Notes under the pieces: model-generated | Seen by the model: the letters and a program-made list of their open reading frames with translations, nothing else | Told to the model about the DNA's origin: nothing | Database searches by the model: none | Assembly: GCA_003024175.1 (NCBI GenBank) | Contig: MDYQ01000034.1 | Coordinates: forward strand, 105,499-169,498 | Direction: 5' to 3' | DNA: 64,000 nucleotides | Source of the DNA: Planoprotostelium fungivorum | Lineage: Eukaryota; Evosea; Variosea; Cavosteliida; Cavosteliaceae | Shown: in pieces, positions 46,705 to 59,554 of the stretch | Position numbering within the stretch: the first letter of the stretch is position 1 | How the letters are laid out: each line of letters begins with the position of its first letter | Made by a program: the position numbers and the translations under genes

Positions 46705-48848
46705 TTATGACTTGTCTCCCAAAAAGTTTCTCGGTACGTATCCAACAGCTCCATCGGCTTGAGCGATCCACCAGTCATCCTCTTGGTTCAAGACGTCCAC
46801 CATCGTCCCCCTCTTGAACGTGAGATCTCCTTCACACTCCCCTTCAAAGTCACTCAGCCCAACCATCTTCCTTGGCGTCACGAGGCTCAAATCGAAGACG
46901 AAATTAGAAGGGATGTAGCCCGTCTTGCCGTAGAGCTCGGCCAAGATCCAGCCGTCGCTGCTCTCGTCGACGTAGCGTAAGAGGTCGCCGTCTAAAAAGT
47001 CGAGCTCGTCCGTCTGCTTTGCGGCGTAGTCAAAGAGGGCTAAGAGAATCCTCCTCTTCTCTTCCTTCTTGTGCTTCGGTGGGGCGGGGGTGTTGGCTGG
47101 GGTCTGAAGGGCGCGGAAAGAAGAGGGACTCTGTGAATTGGCAGATTGGAGGAGGCCAGAAGAGGACATGTCGCTGCTGGTGGAGTAGCCGGATACGGAA
47201 GATTGGATAGAAGGCAGCTGAGGGGAGGGTTGTAGAGGGACCTCTTTGATGGGGGAGGGGCTGGGGGGGACGGTGGGGAAGAGGGCGGGGGTGACCCTAC
47301 CGTACGTAAGTCGAAATGTCGTCGAATTTTCAGATCTCACTTGAAACCGCGGGGGGGTCGAGGTGGCTTCTCTGCCGCTTGGTCTTCGGGTGTCCCTGGG
47401 CTTCCCATGTGCCTCGCCTTCTCGATGAGTTTCTTCACTGACCCCTCTTGGATGTTCCTGAGTGTGTCTGTCCTGCGGCTGTGGACGTTCGATGGAGATT
47501 GATTGTGTCGAGTGATGGGAGGTGATGCCATCTTTGGACTCATCGGTGCCGGTGACGAATTTCTCCGGACCACGCGGAATTTTTCCGTGCTGTCCGATTT
47601 GTCGGCGGTGGGGCGTACTGGCCGCTCCGGTTTCTTCGCGGTAGTCGACATTGTTTCGTTCTTATTCTCCGTGGGCTTGAACTCTTCCGTCTTTGTCGAC
47701 ATTTCTTCTCTCGTCTCTTCCCTCATGGACTGTACGTACGGTTGAAAATTCGGCGGAATTTCGTGCATCGTGGAGGCTGGATCCGACAGCTGGATCTGAT
47801 GCTTGAGGGTGGATATCTGTACCTCTAAAGCGAGGACGAGATCTTGAAGTTCTCGAACCTTCTCCCTCTCTCGGTTCAGTTCGGCAGAGCAGGCGAGGAG
47901 AGTGGCGGAATTTTCGCAGTCATGCGGCTCTTCTCTGTCGAGAGGTGCATCGCGTAACTTTAGACCCTGCACGGCCTCTATGAGGGAGTCGATCTCAGAT
48001 TTCATCTGTGTCGATTTGCTGCTCTGTTCTTCGGCTTGTTCTTGATATTGATGGATGATCTGGTGTCCGTCAATCATCACGGAGATCGATGTGGATGAGA
48101 TGATGGAGAGGGATGGTGTCTCACCTTCTCCATCATCATGCGGTCAAAGTGGATGTCGCTGAGTATGACTTGGATCTTCTCATTCATCTCGGCTTCTCTC
48201 TTTTGATAATCTTCCACGATGGCCAGAGCTTTGGATTCGCCCATGACGGGACTGTCTTGCACTTTGGGCAGCAGACGTATGGAATTGTAATTCAATTTCC
48301 GACGCATGCCAGGTGTCGTGCTCTCTACGTGCTTCAACGTATCGTTGCCTGCGACTTTTGTGTTGTGATTTGATGGTACCTGTCATACCGTTAGACATAG
48401 TCCTGTATCGGTCTAAATATTCACATATGCTTTGGCCGGTCGCGATCTTCCAGGACAATTCGTCGGAGAGCTCTGCGACGGAGGTGGTGATGCTTGTCTC
48501 GGAGGTTCCATCCATTCTGTGAATAATCTTGGTTTACTTGGCTTCTTTATCAGTTGGTGACTGGCCGGATGAGGTGTCTCTCCCTCGGAGATAGTCATAC
48601 GTCGGCTCGGCAGAGATTGGTAGCATGCCGTCTTATGATCTTTAGGTCCTCGCACTAATTCATGTGCCATCCCTTATTATCACGTGTCAGAGGAGTGCGA
48701 AGCTATAAGACGATGATGTCTCACCTTGCGATAGATCCAAGATCAACTTGGAGGTGATGATTGGATTCACATTGAGAATAGATGAGATATGGTTCGCTTG
48801 CAAGATTCTCTTCTTCTTCGTTGACTCTGCGTCGGCCGCATTCGACAT
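46705..48848 (-). CDS. Coiled-coil adaptor with two C-terminal SH3 domains
   Basis: Cytoskeletal or endocytic adaptor by domain content. From ATG at 48848: MSNAADAESTKKKRILQANH, a helical N-terminal half (LSDELSWKIATGQSICEYLD, ALAIVEDYQKREAEMNEKIQ, HQYQEQAEEQSSKSTQMKSE, ELNREREKVRELQDLVLALE), then a Pro/Ser/Lys-rich linker (PERPVRPTADKS, SSPAPMSPKMASPP, PPRPPRG). The first SH3 reads ILLALFDYAAKQTDELDFLD, GDLLRYVDESSDGWILAEL, YGKTGYIPSNFV; the second MVGLSDFEGECEGDLTFKRG, VLNQEDDWWIAQADGAVGYV, PRNFL. Both keep ALYDY/WW/Pro/Tyr ligand residues. The PxxP linker could bind its own SH3s. The helical part might be BAR-like, which I cannot establish. N-terminal exon joins at about 48700-48500 are uncertain. 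Confidence 0.8.
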
Positions 48849-49075
48849 CGTTCGGTGATTCTAGCCGACACCCCAACGAAACGTATATATGTTTTTGTTT
48901 GTCAACATCGAGTCCGAAAATTCATCCAATTTCACAAACGCCAAACAAACCGAAAACCCGTACGCAACTGACAGGTACAAGAGTGGTGTACCCTCTATGT
49001 CGAACGTGGTACAAGTCATATGACGAGTCACGGGATATTAAAGACAGAGGAGGAAGATGTCTTTATCATCGATAC

Positions 49076-50300
49076 TCTTGGAAGTTCTGGTGACCTGTGG
49101 AGATGAGGTGCTTCCTTACACGAGTAAAGAGAAGTAAATGCACCTGTCTTCTTTGCATGCTCTAAGGCTTCTTTCTCTCCCTTCAGACCAGTTTGGCAGA
49201 CACCACAACGGAGAGAGAAACCTCCAGTGTCTGTAAATTCTCTCGCCTGCGATGTCGTCAACATCGATGTCTTCATGCATCGAGTCGCTCACCTTGTTGG
49301 CTTCTTGAACGAGTTTCATGGCTTTGTTCGTGGCTGCGTCATCTTTTGGAGAGAAGATGGTGATGTCCATGTCCTCTGGGAATGAAGGGTCGAAGGTGAA
49401 GGCCATTGCATCGTAATGGATGCCGTCTGTCTCTCTTTCACGTTTCTTCCTCTCTAAGAAACTCACCGTAGATGAGAAAGACTCTCTGTATGAAAATGAG
49501 ATGAGATCGAGTGTCGACGGTGCATCACCTGTTTGTATCCTTTGCCCTCTCCATAGTTGTATACTTTGGTCGTCTTGATGTCGAAGGCGGAAATCTCACA
49601 TTGGTAGTAATCAGCCAGGATGGACAACTCGATGCCTCCTCCCCATGATGTATCTTTCAACAACCAATTTCTATACTCCGTGTTCGTCTTTCCCAATATC
49701 GCTTCATTGTATTCATCAGGATCAGATGCAATCGTATCGACAATGATCTACCTCTTCATCAATTTGATCTCCCATCTCCCTCACCTTTCGAAGACGTGGG
49801 CCCACTTTCCTGTCTCTGCCTTCTAAAACGTAACCGATGGAGTTAAAGAGGCAGGAGTTGTCAGAGTCCACGACACGCCGCACGACCGTTCCGTCTGAAG
49901 GTGTTAGACCGACGTCCGTGATGGTGATGTCGCGTTTCGGTCTCTCTGATTTAGAAGGTGGGGCAATGGTTGCTGTCGAGATGATGCTCGATGTGGGGAT
50001 TGTTCCAGTCGAAATTGGTTCGGTTCTTACTTGTATCGTAATAGTGTCATTTCCTTGAATGCCCGCTGCCTGTAGAGTTGTATCATTTGAACATGAGATC
50101 TCTTTTGGAGGAAACCCCGTAAGAACTGAAGCTCAGCATCAGTCGAGAGAAAGGCTAAGAGATGCTCGCACCTTTCTGTAAGTTGGCAGGAATGCCAGTG
50201 CTCTGTTCGATCAGTGCCTGCAGATCGGAGAACTTCTTATCAGGTTCTATCGATACGTGCTGGCTTCCCTTTGAACTGCTCCTCACACGTAAGTTCAGCA
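49076..50300 (-). CDS. YOD1: OTU1/YOD1-type deubiquitinase
   Basis: Cysteine protease that trims ubiquitin chains, working with p97/Cdc48 in ER-associated degradation. From ATG at 50300: a UBX-like N-terminal domain ([53 protein letters not shown]), then the OTU domain: [19 protein letters not shown] (Asp and catalytic Cys), [52 protein letters not shown] (catalytic His), and a C2H2-type finger [24 protein letters not shown] joined to HQNFQEYR. Domain order and length match YOD1. The last intron splits the finger before its second His. Confidence 0.95.
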
Positions 50301-50743
50301 TGATGTCGCTGACGTTGATGGATGATAACGCTCATGTTGGCTCAGTAAGTCTCTACACCGCAGTGTTAGTTGGTTTGTTTCTATCTTTTTTTTTTGGAGA
50401 ATATCGTACATTTGGTATCGCGAAACTGGGAGACAGGAAAAGGTATAGAACCCCACTGTACTATGACATGCCCGCTTCAATTTACCTGCACCTGAGATAG
50501 GCAAGAGGGGGATTCGGAAAAACTCCTAGCCCTTCCTCACACTGCGAACTTTCGAGGGCCCAACAAATGCGGATGATATGTTTTCACCTCATCTCAATCA
50601 CAGATGCCACTACAACGATTGTCATATACAACATTATGGGCTGCATCACGGGAGCAGCATCAGCGATCGTTAACTCGTATCGCCCTATTCAACATTCTTT
50701 ACAGATGGAAGAGTAGAGGTGTTTGACTCTATCGTATTTTATT
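50301..50743. other. Intergenic stretch between OTU1 and the secreted-protein gene
   Basis: Promoter side of OTU1 and 3' flank of the next minus-strand gene. It contains a T9 run (about 50387) and no coding frame of interest. A terminal ATTTTATTTC (about 50737) is AATAAA-like on the minus strand and is the probable polyadenylation signal of the secreted-protein gene. Confidence 0.45.
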
Positions 50744-51604
50744 TCAAAGACGAGTCCGGGTGGGGAAGATGGTGTGTCTGGTTCTGTGAGTTCTACGGGT
50801 CTTGGTGGAAGATGTAGATTCGGTGGAGTTGTCGTAATGGATGTGGGTGATGAACTGGACAGGGATCTCCTTCAACTCCCAAGCGACGGCCCTGAGATGG
50901 ATGAGTTGATGTCTAAAGAAATGATGCATGTGACGATGGAGATACGTACTCGTCTTCGAGATGGGCGGTGTATCCATAGATCTCTCCGGCGTGGTACTCA
51001 GTGCGAACGAAAGACTTGGGTGAGAATCTCTCCTTCAGAGTGGTCATATGGGTGGCTCCTATGATGTTGTCAGAGATGGAGTTACGAAAGAGAGGACGTA
51101 CTATCTTCGGCGGAGTAGAAGTCCCAGAAGGTGATCTGAAACTCGTTCTCGTTGGCGTAAGGGCTGTCGGGGTTGGTGAGAACGGGGGGAATGTGAGCTC
51201 TTCCATCGACTTCGATGAACTCGTAGAGATCGTCTCTTGTGCGTTCCTGAGCGAGGACACTGATGATGATTCAAAATCGGAACGAGAATTATATATCATC
51301 CGACTCACTCTGCCTCCAGGTGAGCAGAGAAGGCTCTGAAACTACCGAGCTTGAAGACATGGCTGATGGTCGTTCCGGCGGTCTGATTGACCTCGGCGAT
51401 ATGCTTCTCCACTGCGTCATTGTGAGTCGTACGAAGATCAGAAGAGGAGGATGTCTCACCCAACTCGTCAGAGACTTGGTCGGGTGGCAAGAAATTCAAA
51501 ATGTAGTTGTGGAGCTGCCAATCGGGGCTGTGCTCATTGTTGAGGGGAACCTCAGCGAAGGCGACGGCGGCGAGAGCGACAGCAAAGAGGATGCACAACT
51601 TCAT
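50744..51604 (-). CDS. Secreted protein of unknown function
   Basis: From ATG at 51604: a clear signal peptide (MKLCILFAVALAAVAFA), then EVPLNNEHSPDWQLHNYILN, FLPPDQVSDEL, VEKHIAEVNQTAGTTISHVF, KLGSFRAFSAHLE. After an intron come RTRDDLYEFIEVDGRAHIPP and VLTNPDSPYANENEFQITFW-DFYSAED, then ATHMTTLKERFSPKSFVRTE and YHAGEIYGYTAHLED. The final exon reads RAVAWELKEIPVQFITHIHY or a basic alternative ending FPTRTRL. I do not recognise the family. The last exon's phase is not settled. Well supported as a gene by the signal peptide and consistent splice sites. Confidence 0.65.
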
Positions 51605-51884
51605 GTCTACCGGATGTGAAGAATGATGGAATGTGTGGGCTGGTGGCGGTTGTAGAGATGTCAGTTTTCGTCAGGAAAACTCAGAAAATAGACCGAAGAC
51701 AGAGTACTGACAGACACAAACGAACAGGCAAGACGACAATTCAAAGGAACCTTTTGGAAAAGCGCGTTAGTTAGAAGACGAGCATCCATGGTAATTTTGC
51801 GTTATTATACCGTGTGCTAAAGAAAGGTAAACATTCACATGGCCCGCACAATACGAAGAGACTGTCTGTACAGATTTACATTCA

Positions 51885-54800
51885 TCAGAGCACCTGCATC
51901 ACGTCATCAGCCAAAGTCCACACATCATGAGATCTTCCCACCTTCTGTATGGTGATCGACTTTCTGATGTGTTCCTGCATGGAAGGACTGCTCGACCAGA
52001 TCTGAACAAAGTTGTTGGTCGATTGTCTCAATATCTGCTTGCCATGACTCTGAAGATTTCTCTCCGCTCGCACTTGTGACTCGTGGAGATCGTTGAGCGC
52101 CTGCTGTAAGATTTCGAGGTGTTCTTTGCTGCGTCGTCTCATCTCTTCTAAGACCTTCTCGAGGGCCTCGGATTGTACTCTCTGGTGCTCCAGACGAAGT
52201 TCGTGTGCTTTGTGGAGCTGTCATCGTTTCATCAGTTGAGGCAATGGTGATGATGCTGTGTGTGGATCATGTGATGATGTTGACGATGATGTGACGTGAT
52301 GATGGTGTGATGATGGATCACTGACATCCGTCTTTTGTATGGTGAAGGGAACACCCATCAAGTCGTTCATTCGACTCTCTGCTTCTGTCTTCTCGGCGTT
52401 ACTGATCTCCGTCTGTTCTGTCATCAAGTGGAAGAAGAAGTCTTCTAGGTCTTGTTCCTCCTGAAAATAAAATCTATCGCATTTGAGTTGTCACGATGAG
52501 ATTCGTAAGATGATGATGATCATCATCGTGATGATGTTGCTGATGACGAGATCTCACTTGATGATGGAGACTTCTTCTTCCTGCTTTCGCTCCGTTTGTT
52601 TCTGGATGTTTGTGACAAAGTTGGTTTCGAGCGTATTGATCTTTTTCAAGAGCCGCAGCTGTTGAGCGTTCTCCCATTGCAGTTGAATGATGCGAGCTTC
52701 GTGTTTCCTCAATTCTTCTTTCATCTATCTCGGCCATCAATCTCACCGACCGAGATGACGATGATGATGTGATGATCATGATGGTGTCTGTGATCACCTC
52801 TAAAGATGACGATAAGTTTTCGGTAAATTTCTTATCGTTGGCTTCAAAGTGGCTTCTTATCAGCGTCGCATGGTTGAAATTGTACAGATTGATCAGATCC
52901 CTCTTCCTCGACTTTCCCGCGCTTCAGTCGATTTCAAATTTCGAATTCCTCACCTCCGTCTTCAACGTGACTTCTTCGAGGTGAACTTCCAGGGTGATCA
53001 TCAACTTTTCGAAATCTTCGTTGAGAGCATATCTCATCTGTGTCCTCAACTCTCTCAGTCTCTGTCGCATTTGCATGGTGAATTGATCCACAAATTGTAC
53101 CTATCACCCATCAGCCATCCCGATGACGTCACGATGACGAATGATGACGTCATCACAACTTACTTCGTAATCTACGGCGCTCCTGGCGCAATCGTATTTA
53201 AGCCTCTGCTGATCTTCTGAAATGGCGGCCTTCTCTGCAATTATGGAATCTTTCAGCTTCTGTTGAGCTTCCTCGTACTCTTGCATGAGTTCGGCTTGAT
53301 GCTGGCTATAAATAGCCTCGTTGGTCTGTCTGTGTTGCTCCTCCATGGCAACCGTGTCTAATTTCGGATTCTCTTGTGATAGAACTTTCATCTGTCTCGT
53401 TGTAGATCGAGACCGAAAAGATGAATCACCTTGATCTTCTGCTCTTTCATCCTTTGTTTCTCTTCAATTCTGAATTGTTTCGTCCTTCTCTGCGTCAATT
53501 TTATCAAAGACGAAATCGATTACCTCGTCTTTTGATTGCCTTCAATCTCGCTCAGACCCTCTCTGTTGCTCTCCTCCAACGCCTCACACCTCAACGCGCT
53601 GATCCGGTCGATCATGAGCAAGCGTCCGATCACGTTGTGTCTCTGAACTTTCCTCTCTTCAAAGAAGATGCCGTTCTTGATGTGTACCGCCGTCGACGCG
53701 TAATCTTTGAACCTCTTGATCCTCTTCGAGAGCGTCTCCTGTTGGTTCTCCCTCATCTTCTCGTTGAGGCTGAGGAGACCTTCGAATGCGGCTTGGTCGA
53801 CGGCCTCGCGCGTCACTTCGTCTTGTGACAGACGGAAGAGGAGGTTGACGGTTGAATTCGGTAGATCTGAATGGTTCGATTGGATCTTAGATCGAGTGCA
53901 GTGAGATCTGGCCAGTTTGATTCGGTCCTGAAGCGTTCAGTGTCGCAGTTGGGATGCATCGATATGTGGGAAGGGAGATTTCTATGGAATTTCTATGGAA
54001 TTTCGATCACTTTCGTCCAGGTCTCCAATGTCTTTCTCAATTGTTTGAGTTGAGCCCTCTGTTCTTGCTCTAAGGCTTGAGCTTGGTGTTGGTGCCGATT
54101 GGACGTTTCAGATTCTCTTGTGGACATGCTCTTGTTCGCTTGTTCTCTGTACTGCTGCAGATTCTTCTCTCTGTCTTGTACAGATTGGATCAAAGACTGC
54201 AAGAGGGAGTCCTGAGCAAGTTTGAATTTCAAAGGCGGAGTGTGGCGGGAACTCACTTTCATCAGGCGACGTTGTATGGAATTTGGGTTGAGGTTTTCTG
54301 TGGACGTTCGGAAATATTTTGCATCTCCACGATTCGATGGGAAGTTTGAATTCTTCCCACGTATGATGTCGTACAACACGGCAGCTTCACTATACGAAGA
54401 GTCATACTCTGTAGAAAGAATAAAATGAAATAAAATGCACACCCCGTGAAAATGGGAGGCATCATTTTCGATGCTGGTTTCAGATCTTCAATTCTAAATT
54501 TGGCTGGAGAAGATGGAATCTGTTCTCGTGAGAACAGATAAAAAGATAAAACCATCGATTGACAAAAAAATCTCACTTCGGGGAATAAAAATTCTTCTCG
54601 GCTCCAACCACTCGGGTTTCGACTGGCCTTGGGAAGGACTGGAGTGATATGCTCCACGGATGATTCGGACACGGCCTCATCGTAAGAGGCTACCGTGTAC
54701 GTCAGGCGAGATTTCATCCAATTTTCTCACGTAAAGTAGGATAGCTGTACTGTTTGACCATTTGCGGTTGCGATTCGTACGGGTTTTCATCGAATTTCGT

Positions 54801-55937
54801 GCTGTACACGTCTGATCCCAAGCTGTCCTGTGGTTCCGTGGAACCAGTCTCATCATCGGATGGAACGGACGGATTTGGGACCACAGAATGTGAGGGATAG
54901 TAAATCGTCCGTTCGTTTTCTTCGATCAAACGTGGAGACATCGAGCTGCCTGCTTCTCGTGTATCTACAGCGGTGAAACTTTCGGTGCTGGTGCTCAAGC
55001 TGGCGCTGATTCGGTTTTGGTTGCGCAAGGTGAGCCTCTACAGTCATTTTTAATTTTTTTGAAAGAAGAATGGTTCCACATGGATGGGAAGGTGATCGAT
55101 CCGAGATGATCGATGGCAGAATGATCACGATCGAGATGATGGTGGTGGTGCGATGATGAGAGTGACTCACCTCTATGTGTGCGATGTACTTGTCATTTGT
55201 CGGTTGCATTACTTGAAAATTTTCGTGGAAGGTTCGCAACGATCGATTGAACGCCTTCCCCCGTTAGATCGTCTCGAATTTTTGTGCCACCTCACCTTCT
55301 CCCTCTTGATGAATCTAACAGAGTCCATCACATCTCGCTCGTCAGCATCGTCATCCGAACCGATGTCGTCTGACGTCATTTGCTCATAGAAGCTACTGTT
55401 TGTCATCGTGGTGGTTGTCATCGTCTCTGGTCTATAGCTGAAATCCTTCTTTTCGCATTCTATCGATGTGGGATCGTTTCGACTCAATTCTTCTCTTTCG
55501 GTATAGAGATAATTGTTCCTTGAGAAAATGAATGAGTGAGAGTTGATATATAGAGATGGAGTGAACATTTGGTCGATGATTTTGGGTGTGGACGATGGGT
55601 CATCGACTCACATTCCAATCTTGTTGGGCCTGTCTAAAGACAGTGATCTCGATGGTAATGCACCGCCAGGTAGCTTCCGAAGAGCAGCTCTGGGTGATAC
55701 AGAAGGAATCGGAACGTCTAATGTTTGCTCTTCCGGTTCTTTCAAATAGTATCGATGTTGCCCTAAAAGTGCGGTTGATTCTGGATTAGACAATGTTCTG
55801 TCTCGTGCCCCTCGATCAATGTCAGCTGATGAATTCCGCTTTGGTTCTTCACCTATAGATCGACTGTGACCTCTTTGAAAGGGATGCGATTGATTGTCCG
55901 ATCCCATTTCCGCCTCTACCTCTTCGACCATCATCAT
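51885..55937 (-). CDS. Long coiled-coil protein with disordered N terminus
   Basis: From ATG at 55937 (two more ATGs follow): a hydrophilic, Ser/Arg-rich region (PFQRGHSRSIGEEPKRNSS, SALRKL-type stretch, PSRSLSLDRPNKIG), an acidic patch (DDIGSDDDADERDVMDS), low-complexity segments (SHSVVPNPSVPSDDETGS), then more than 700 residues of mostly coiled coil: LLQSLIQSVQDREKNLQQYR, QALEQEQRAQLKQLRKTLET, FEGLLSLNEKMRENQQETLS, YSQHQAELMQEYEEAQQKLK, MQMRQRLRELRTQMRYALNE, ARIIQLQWENAQQLRLLKK, AHELRLEHQRVQSEALEKVL, HLEILQQALNDLHESQVRAE. It ends LADDVMQVL. The region DYASTAVHIKNGIFFEERKV is not heptad-like. I do not recognise the family; a cytoskeletal or centrosomal role is only a guess. About 15 introns. 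Confidence 0.65.
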
Positions 55938-56158
55938 TATCGCCGCTGCTCTCCTCAATCACACATGCACACTCAGCACGATTTGCAGTTGCGCTGACAG
56001 ACTTCAATGAAAGAAGCTTTACGAATGCACCTGTTCGATCGGGAGGACAACTAAGGAGCTGTGTGTTCAGATTGATTTGTGCGTGAAAAACCGGCATCGA
56101 TTTTGACGCCCTATTTATTATTTTCGCTCCCAACGTCCAACCATCCACAGGCGGCAAG

Positions 56159-57163
56159 ATGGCAGAAGAAGTACACGTGAAAGCCCCCAACGCTTGTAAA
56201 TATGATCCAGTCGAGAAGATGACGACCTCGATGATACTGTATGTTGTCATTATGAAGGTGAAGTCTGAGACCGTCGATTTATTCTGACAGAGGTGATAGA
56301 TGGTCGGTGCCATGTTTCTCAACTTTGCCATCAACTTTGGTATCGGTATAGCTCAATACATCCACAAGTCACCCATTCGCATTTGGCAATTCCCCAACAC
56401 CCTCGCAGGAGACACTGCCGTCACCATCTTCATCCAGGTAACACCTTTACATTCCATTTTCCGAGCTCGCGAGGATCCTCCTCGATTCTCCTCGCTCCTC
56501 CTCGCTACTCCTTCACCCTCTAATTCATTCCAGGGAGTCCTCTCTTGGGTCATCGACGGCATGCTAACTTCCAATGACGTCAGAAGAGGTGATTGGCCCT
56601 GGCACCTCCGCCCCCTGCGCCCACCCGCTTGGATCCAACACTCTGAGGGCGTCACCCGCTGGTTCTTTTCCAGCAACCCCGATCTCTTAGAGCCTGGCAT
56701 CTCATTCAAGACGAGATTGATCCGATTGGCCCATCAGATCCCTAGAGCTCTCATCTACTGTCTCCCCATCTTCGTCATCTTCTGGCCCCTCTCCATCGGT
56801 TTCCTCTACGCATACAACCGCGACGGTGAGTTCTTCACGATTTTCTCTTTGACCGTAACCGTATCACCAGGCTACATCGAGCCCGGTTTCCCGGCCGCCG
56901 CCCTGTTCAAGGGCTTCTTAGGTGGCAGCATGGGATTCTTTCAGACCGCACCATCCACTCTCTTCGCTTTCTACAAGAAGGGTGAGCGCCTCCATGTCAA
57001 CGTGGAGCAGGGGGAGACCACTGGACTCTTGTCTGATGGTAGAAACGTAGGATGGTATACTGAAGGACAAGATGTGGCCAGGAGAGACGCATTGGTGGAG
57101 GTGACCATGGAGAAGGAGAGTGGAGAGAACAAGAGGGAGGCGGAGCAGAACACTCAAGTTTAA
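56159..57163 (+). CDS. Conserved-looking multi-pass membrane protein
   Basis: From ATG at 56159: MAEEVHVKAPNACKYDPVEK, a first helix spanning an intron (SMILYVVIMK joined to MVGAMFLNFAINFGIGIAQY), IWQFPNTLAGDTAVTIFIQ joined to GVLSWVIDGMLTSNDV, a loop (WPWHLRPLRPP), further helices (IYCLPIFVIFWPLSIGFLYA; FPAAALFKGFLGGSMGFFQT), and a charged tail ending EAEQNTQV. The motif FPNTLAGDTAVT followed by WxxDGxL resembles a fungal/protist family of predicted membrane proteins, but I will not name it. Shares a 221-bp divergent promoter with the coiled-coil gene. Confidence 0.75.
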
Positions 57164-57403
57164 TTTATAGATGGTCTCATCATTTCTTCGCATTGGATGT
57201 TGTGTCTTTGGGCGGTGGCTGTGATGGTCGATGTTGTTGGATTAATCGACGTTGATCTACATTTGAAGCTGATCAGGTTCTGGGTACACGGGAGAGACAT
57301 TTGGCAGAATCACTTAAATCTCTTACCAAGAGATTTTGCTCTTGTCATCAAGTCACAGGAGTCACCGTTGAGTAAGAGCAGAAGTATCCGCTGACACCGA
57401 ACG

Positions 57404-59554
57404 ATGTCCCTCGCATGTGACCCTCGATTAGACTGGCGGAACTGTTCCGAAGAGTGGAAAGGTCAGCTCTCTACGTTTTACTATGCAGGTGAAAGATAAT
57501 CAGAGGTCGTCGTGCATGTTTGACGAGCGAAGCTTGCATTTGGTCAACATGCACTCTTGTGACGTGCGCAGCTCGGGCTATCGGCACATACTCTCGAAGA
57601 GGGTGGCCAGGACAGCCAGACTTTCTCATCCTTCCACAGATCGTCGGCTCTGGTGAATGGAGAGTCGTCTTTCATTCTGACTCGCCTCAGCTGCACTCGT
57701 TGCCTATTCTTTCTGGCTGGCTCTCTCTCTCTCTTTCACTGCTACTTACGTTTCTTCTGTCGCCACAGAGTTCTTGTGGTCTTTGCCTCTCGCTCTGGAC
57801 GCCTACAGTCACGTGGCTCTCTCCATTCTGTTGCGGATGGTCCAAAATGCATCACCTCACGATCTCTTAGAATCGAAGAAGTTATACGCTAGGGCCAGGT
57901 TATTTGGAATCCTCTTAGGGGTACCTCTATTAGAGTGCCATCTTCTCATGTTATCAGATATTTTGCATCATCGGAGTGGGTGCAGGCGCAGCTCTGATAG
58001 CAGTCCATCCACAGTACGGAAGATACAGCATTCTCTTGTCTGTCATACCTTCGGCTGTCGTCAACATCGTGTTTCTGGTCCTCATGTCTCTGTCACTTGT
58101 CGAAGCGAAGAGGGTGAGACTTTCTCGACTCTCTTTCATTTTAATCTTCGCTTCACTCAGCAATCGCTTCGATGACAAGAGGATCGTGTTGATGATCTCA
58201 TCTCATTAGACCGTGCTCATCCTCTCAACAGACAACTGGAAGACTGCCAAAGAAGGCGAAAGAGTCTATCTTCTTCTGTCTCGTCTACAAAGCTCTCTGG
58301 CTGCCCGCTTTCATCGCTTTCTGCGCATCTTACACTCAGATCTTGAGCATCAGCTCTCTGGGTGGCTGGCTGGCTCTGATGACATGGCTGCTTCTGTTCA
58401 GTCAGTTGAGCATCATCGAACTATGCGCCATGGTAGCGAAAGAGCAGTTCACGCTGAAGGGAATGCAGAAGCTGAGGCCAAAGGTGAGTCGTAGAGATCT
58501 CGATCATTTGATGGGAAGCTTATGGTGGGTGAGGTGGTGGTCACGATGGGAGGTATGACGAGTGAAGGTGCAACGACTGAGGTCACTGATGCATGTGAGT
58601 GAATATAGATGATTTCAAAGAAGAAATGTCGACGGAGAACAGATAAATCATCATCTGAAGAAGAATGCGCTGGAGGAGTCTGCAAGCCCGTACACAAGGT
58701 AGACATCAAGATTGCGAAAGAGATGGCAGCGCCTGTGTGGAGTAATCCGCCCAAGTCATGGAACGAGCTGTTTTCGTTCCCCCATCCCATCAACGAGTGG
58801 GACACACGCATCCACGGTGACCCTTCCTTTACATGTTTTGTACATATAACTCTTCATCGATCTCTGTTGTCTCTGAAGTGTGTCAGGATTAATGTCAGCC
58901 ATGGTCGGAGTGGTCATACTCATTCTTGCTGCTGTCAGACCAGACGTTCAGGCGTGGTATCTGTATGCATGGCTGATCTATGGGTTTCTGAGCCGCTTTC
59001 TGTTTGGACCCAAGTTTGACCCACAAGCTTGGCTTGTCGTCTTGGTCGTCGTTCCTCTACTCGACTTGAAGTGTGACGAATCTGTCCTGTATATCTCTGA
59101 TACAAGTCAGACCGATCTTTGTTCCTGGCCCACCCAAGCGGTTCGCTCAGTTCTGCGGCTTGATGGCTTCTGTCATCTCCTTCATTCTGTACATGATACC
59201 TGTCAGAGTGGCTGCTCTCTGGGTCTTAGCCATGCTTGTCGTCTTGACTATCGTGCAGAGCGTCCACGGCATCTGTGTGGTAAGGACAGAGAGTGATGTA
59301 TGCAGACGATGCTGAGAGGAGACAGGGATGCTTTATGTGGCACATGATGGTAGTGATGGGAGTGCTGAGCGAAGAGATGGAAGCCAAGTGAGACAGACGG
59401 GTGGCTGTAGATGCAAGCTGACGAGAGCAGATCGACGGCAGAGTTCAAGGTCAGATCACCCACGGACTCGGCGACAGGGATGAGTCGGACACGAACAGCA
59501 GAGCCGATCAATTTCAAGCTGCAAACCATCAAGGATGAAACCAATTCGGTGTAA
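57404..59554 (+). CDS. Multi-TM protein with C-terminal DUF4395-like domain, array copy A
   Basis: First of three tandem paralogues. From ATG at 57404: MSLACDPRLDWRNC, STFYYAA joined to RAIGTYSRRGWPGQPDFLIL, then helices (ALVAYSFWLALSLSFTATYV), LWSLPLALDAYSHVALSILL, NASPHDLLESKKLY, IIGVGAGAALIAVHPQYGRY, VVNIVFLVLMSLSLVEAKR, KESIFFCLVYKALWLPAFIA, LGGWLALMTWLLLFSQLS, EQFTLKGMQKLRPK. A hydrophilic part has ECAGGVCKPVHKVDIK. The DUF4395-like end: ILILAAVRPDVQAWYLYAWL, FLFGPKFDPQAWLVVLVV, PIFVPGPPKRFAQFCGLMAS, and after a final 46-nt intron (about 59280-59325) GICV joined to GCFMWHMMV, restoring the family CVGC. A last exon starts at 59412 (MQADESRSTAEFKV) and stops at 59552. Reading through the 46-nt intron would give an earlier stop at 59313. 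Confidence 0.78.

Noticed and set aside
59298-59345. In-frame TGA after VCRRC considered as a selenocysteine or readthrough codon
   Set aside because: Removing a normal GT(A/G)AGG...CAG intron bypasses the TGA and restores the family CVGC motif, a simpler explanation; no SECIS element was recognised.
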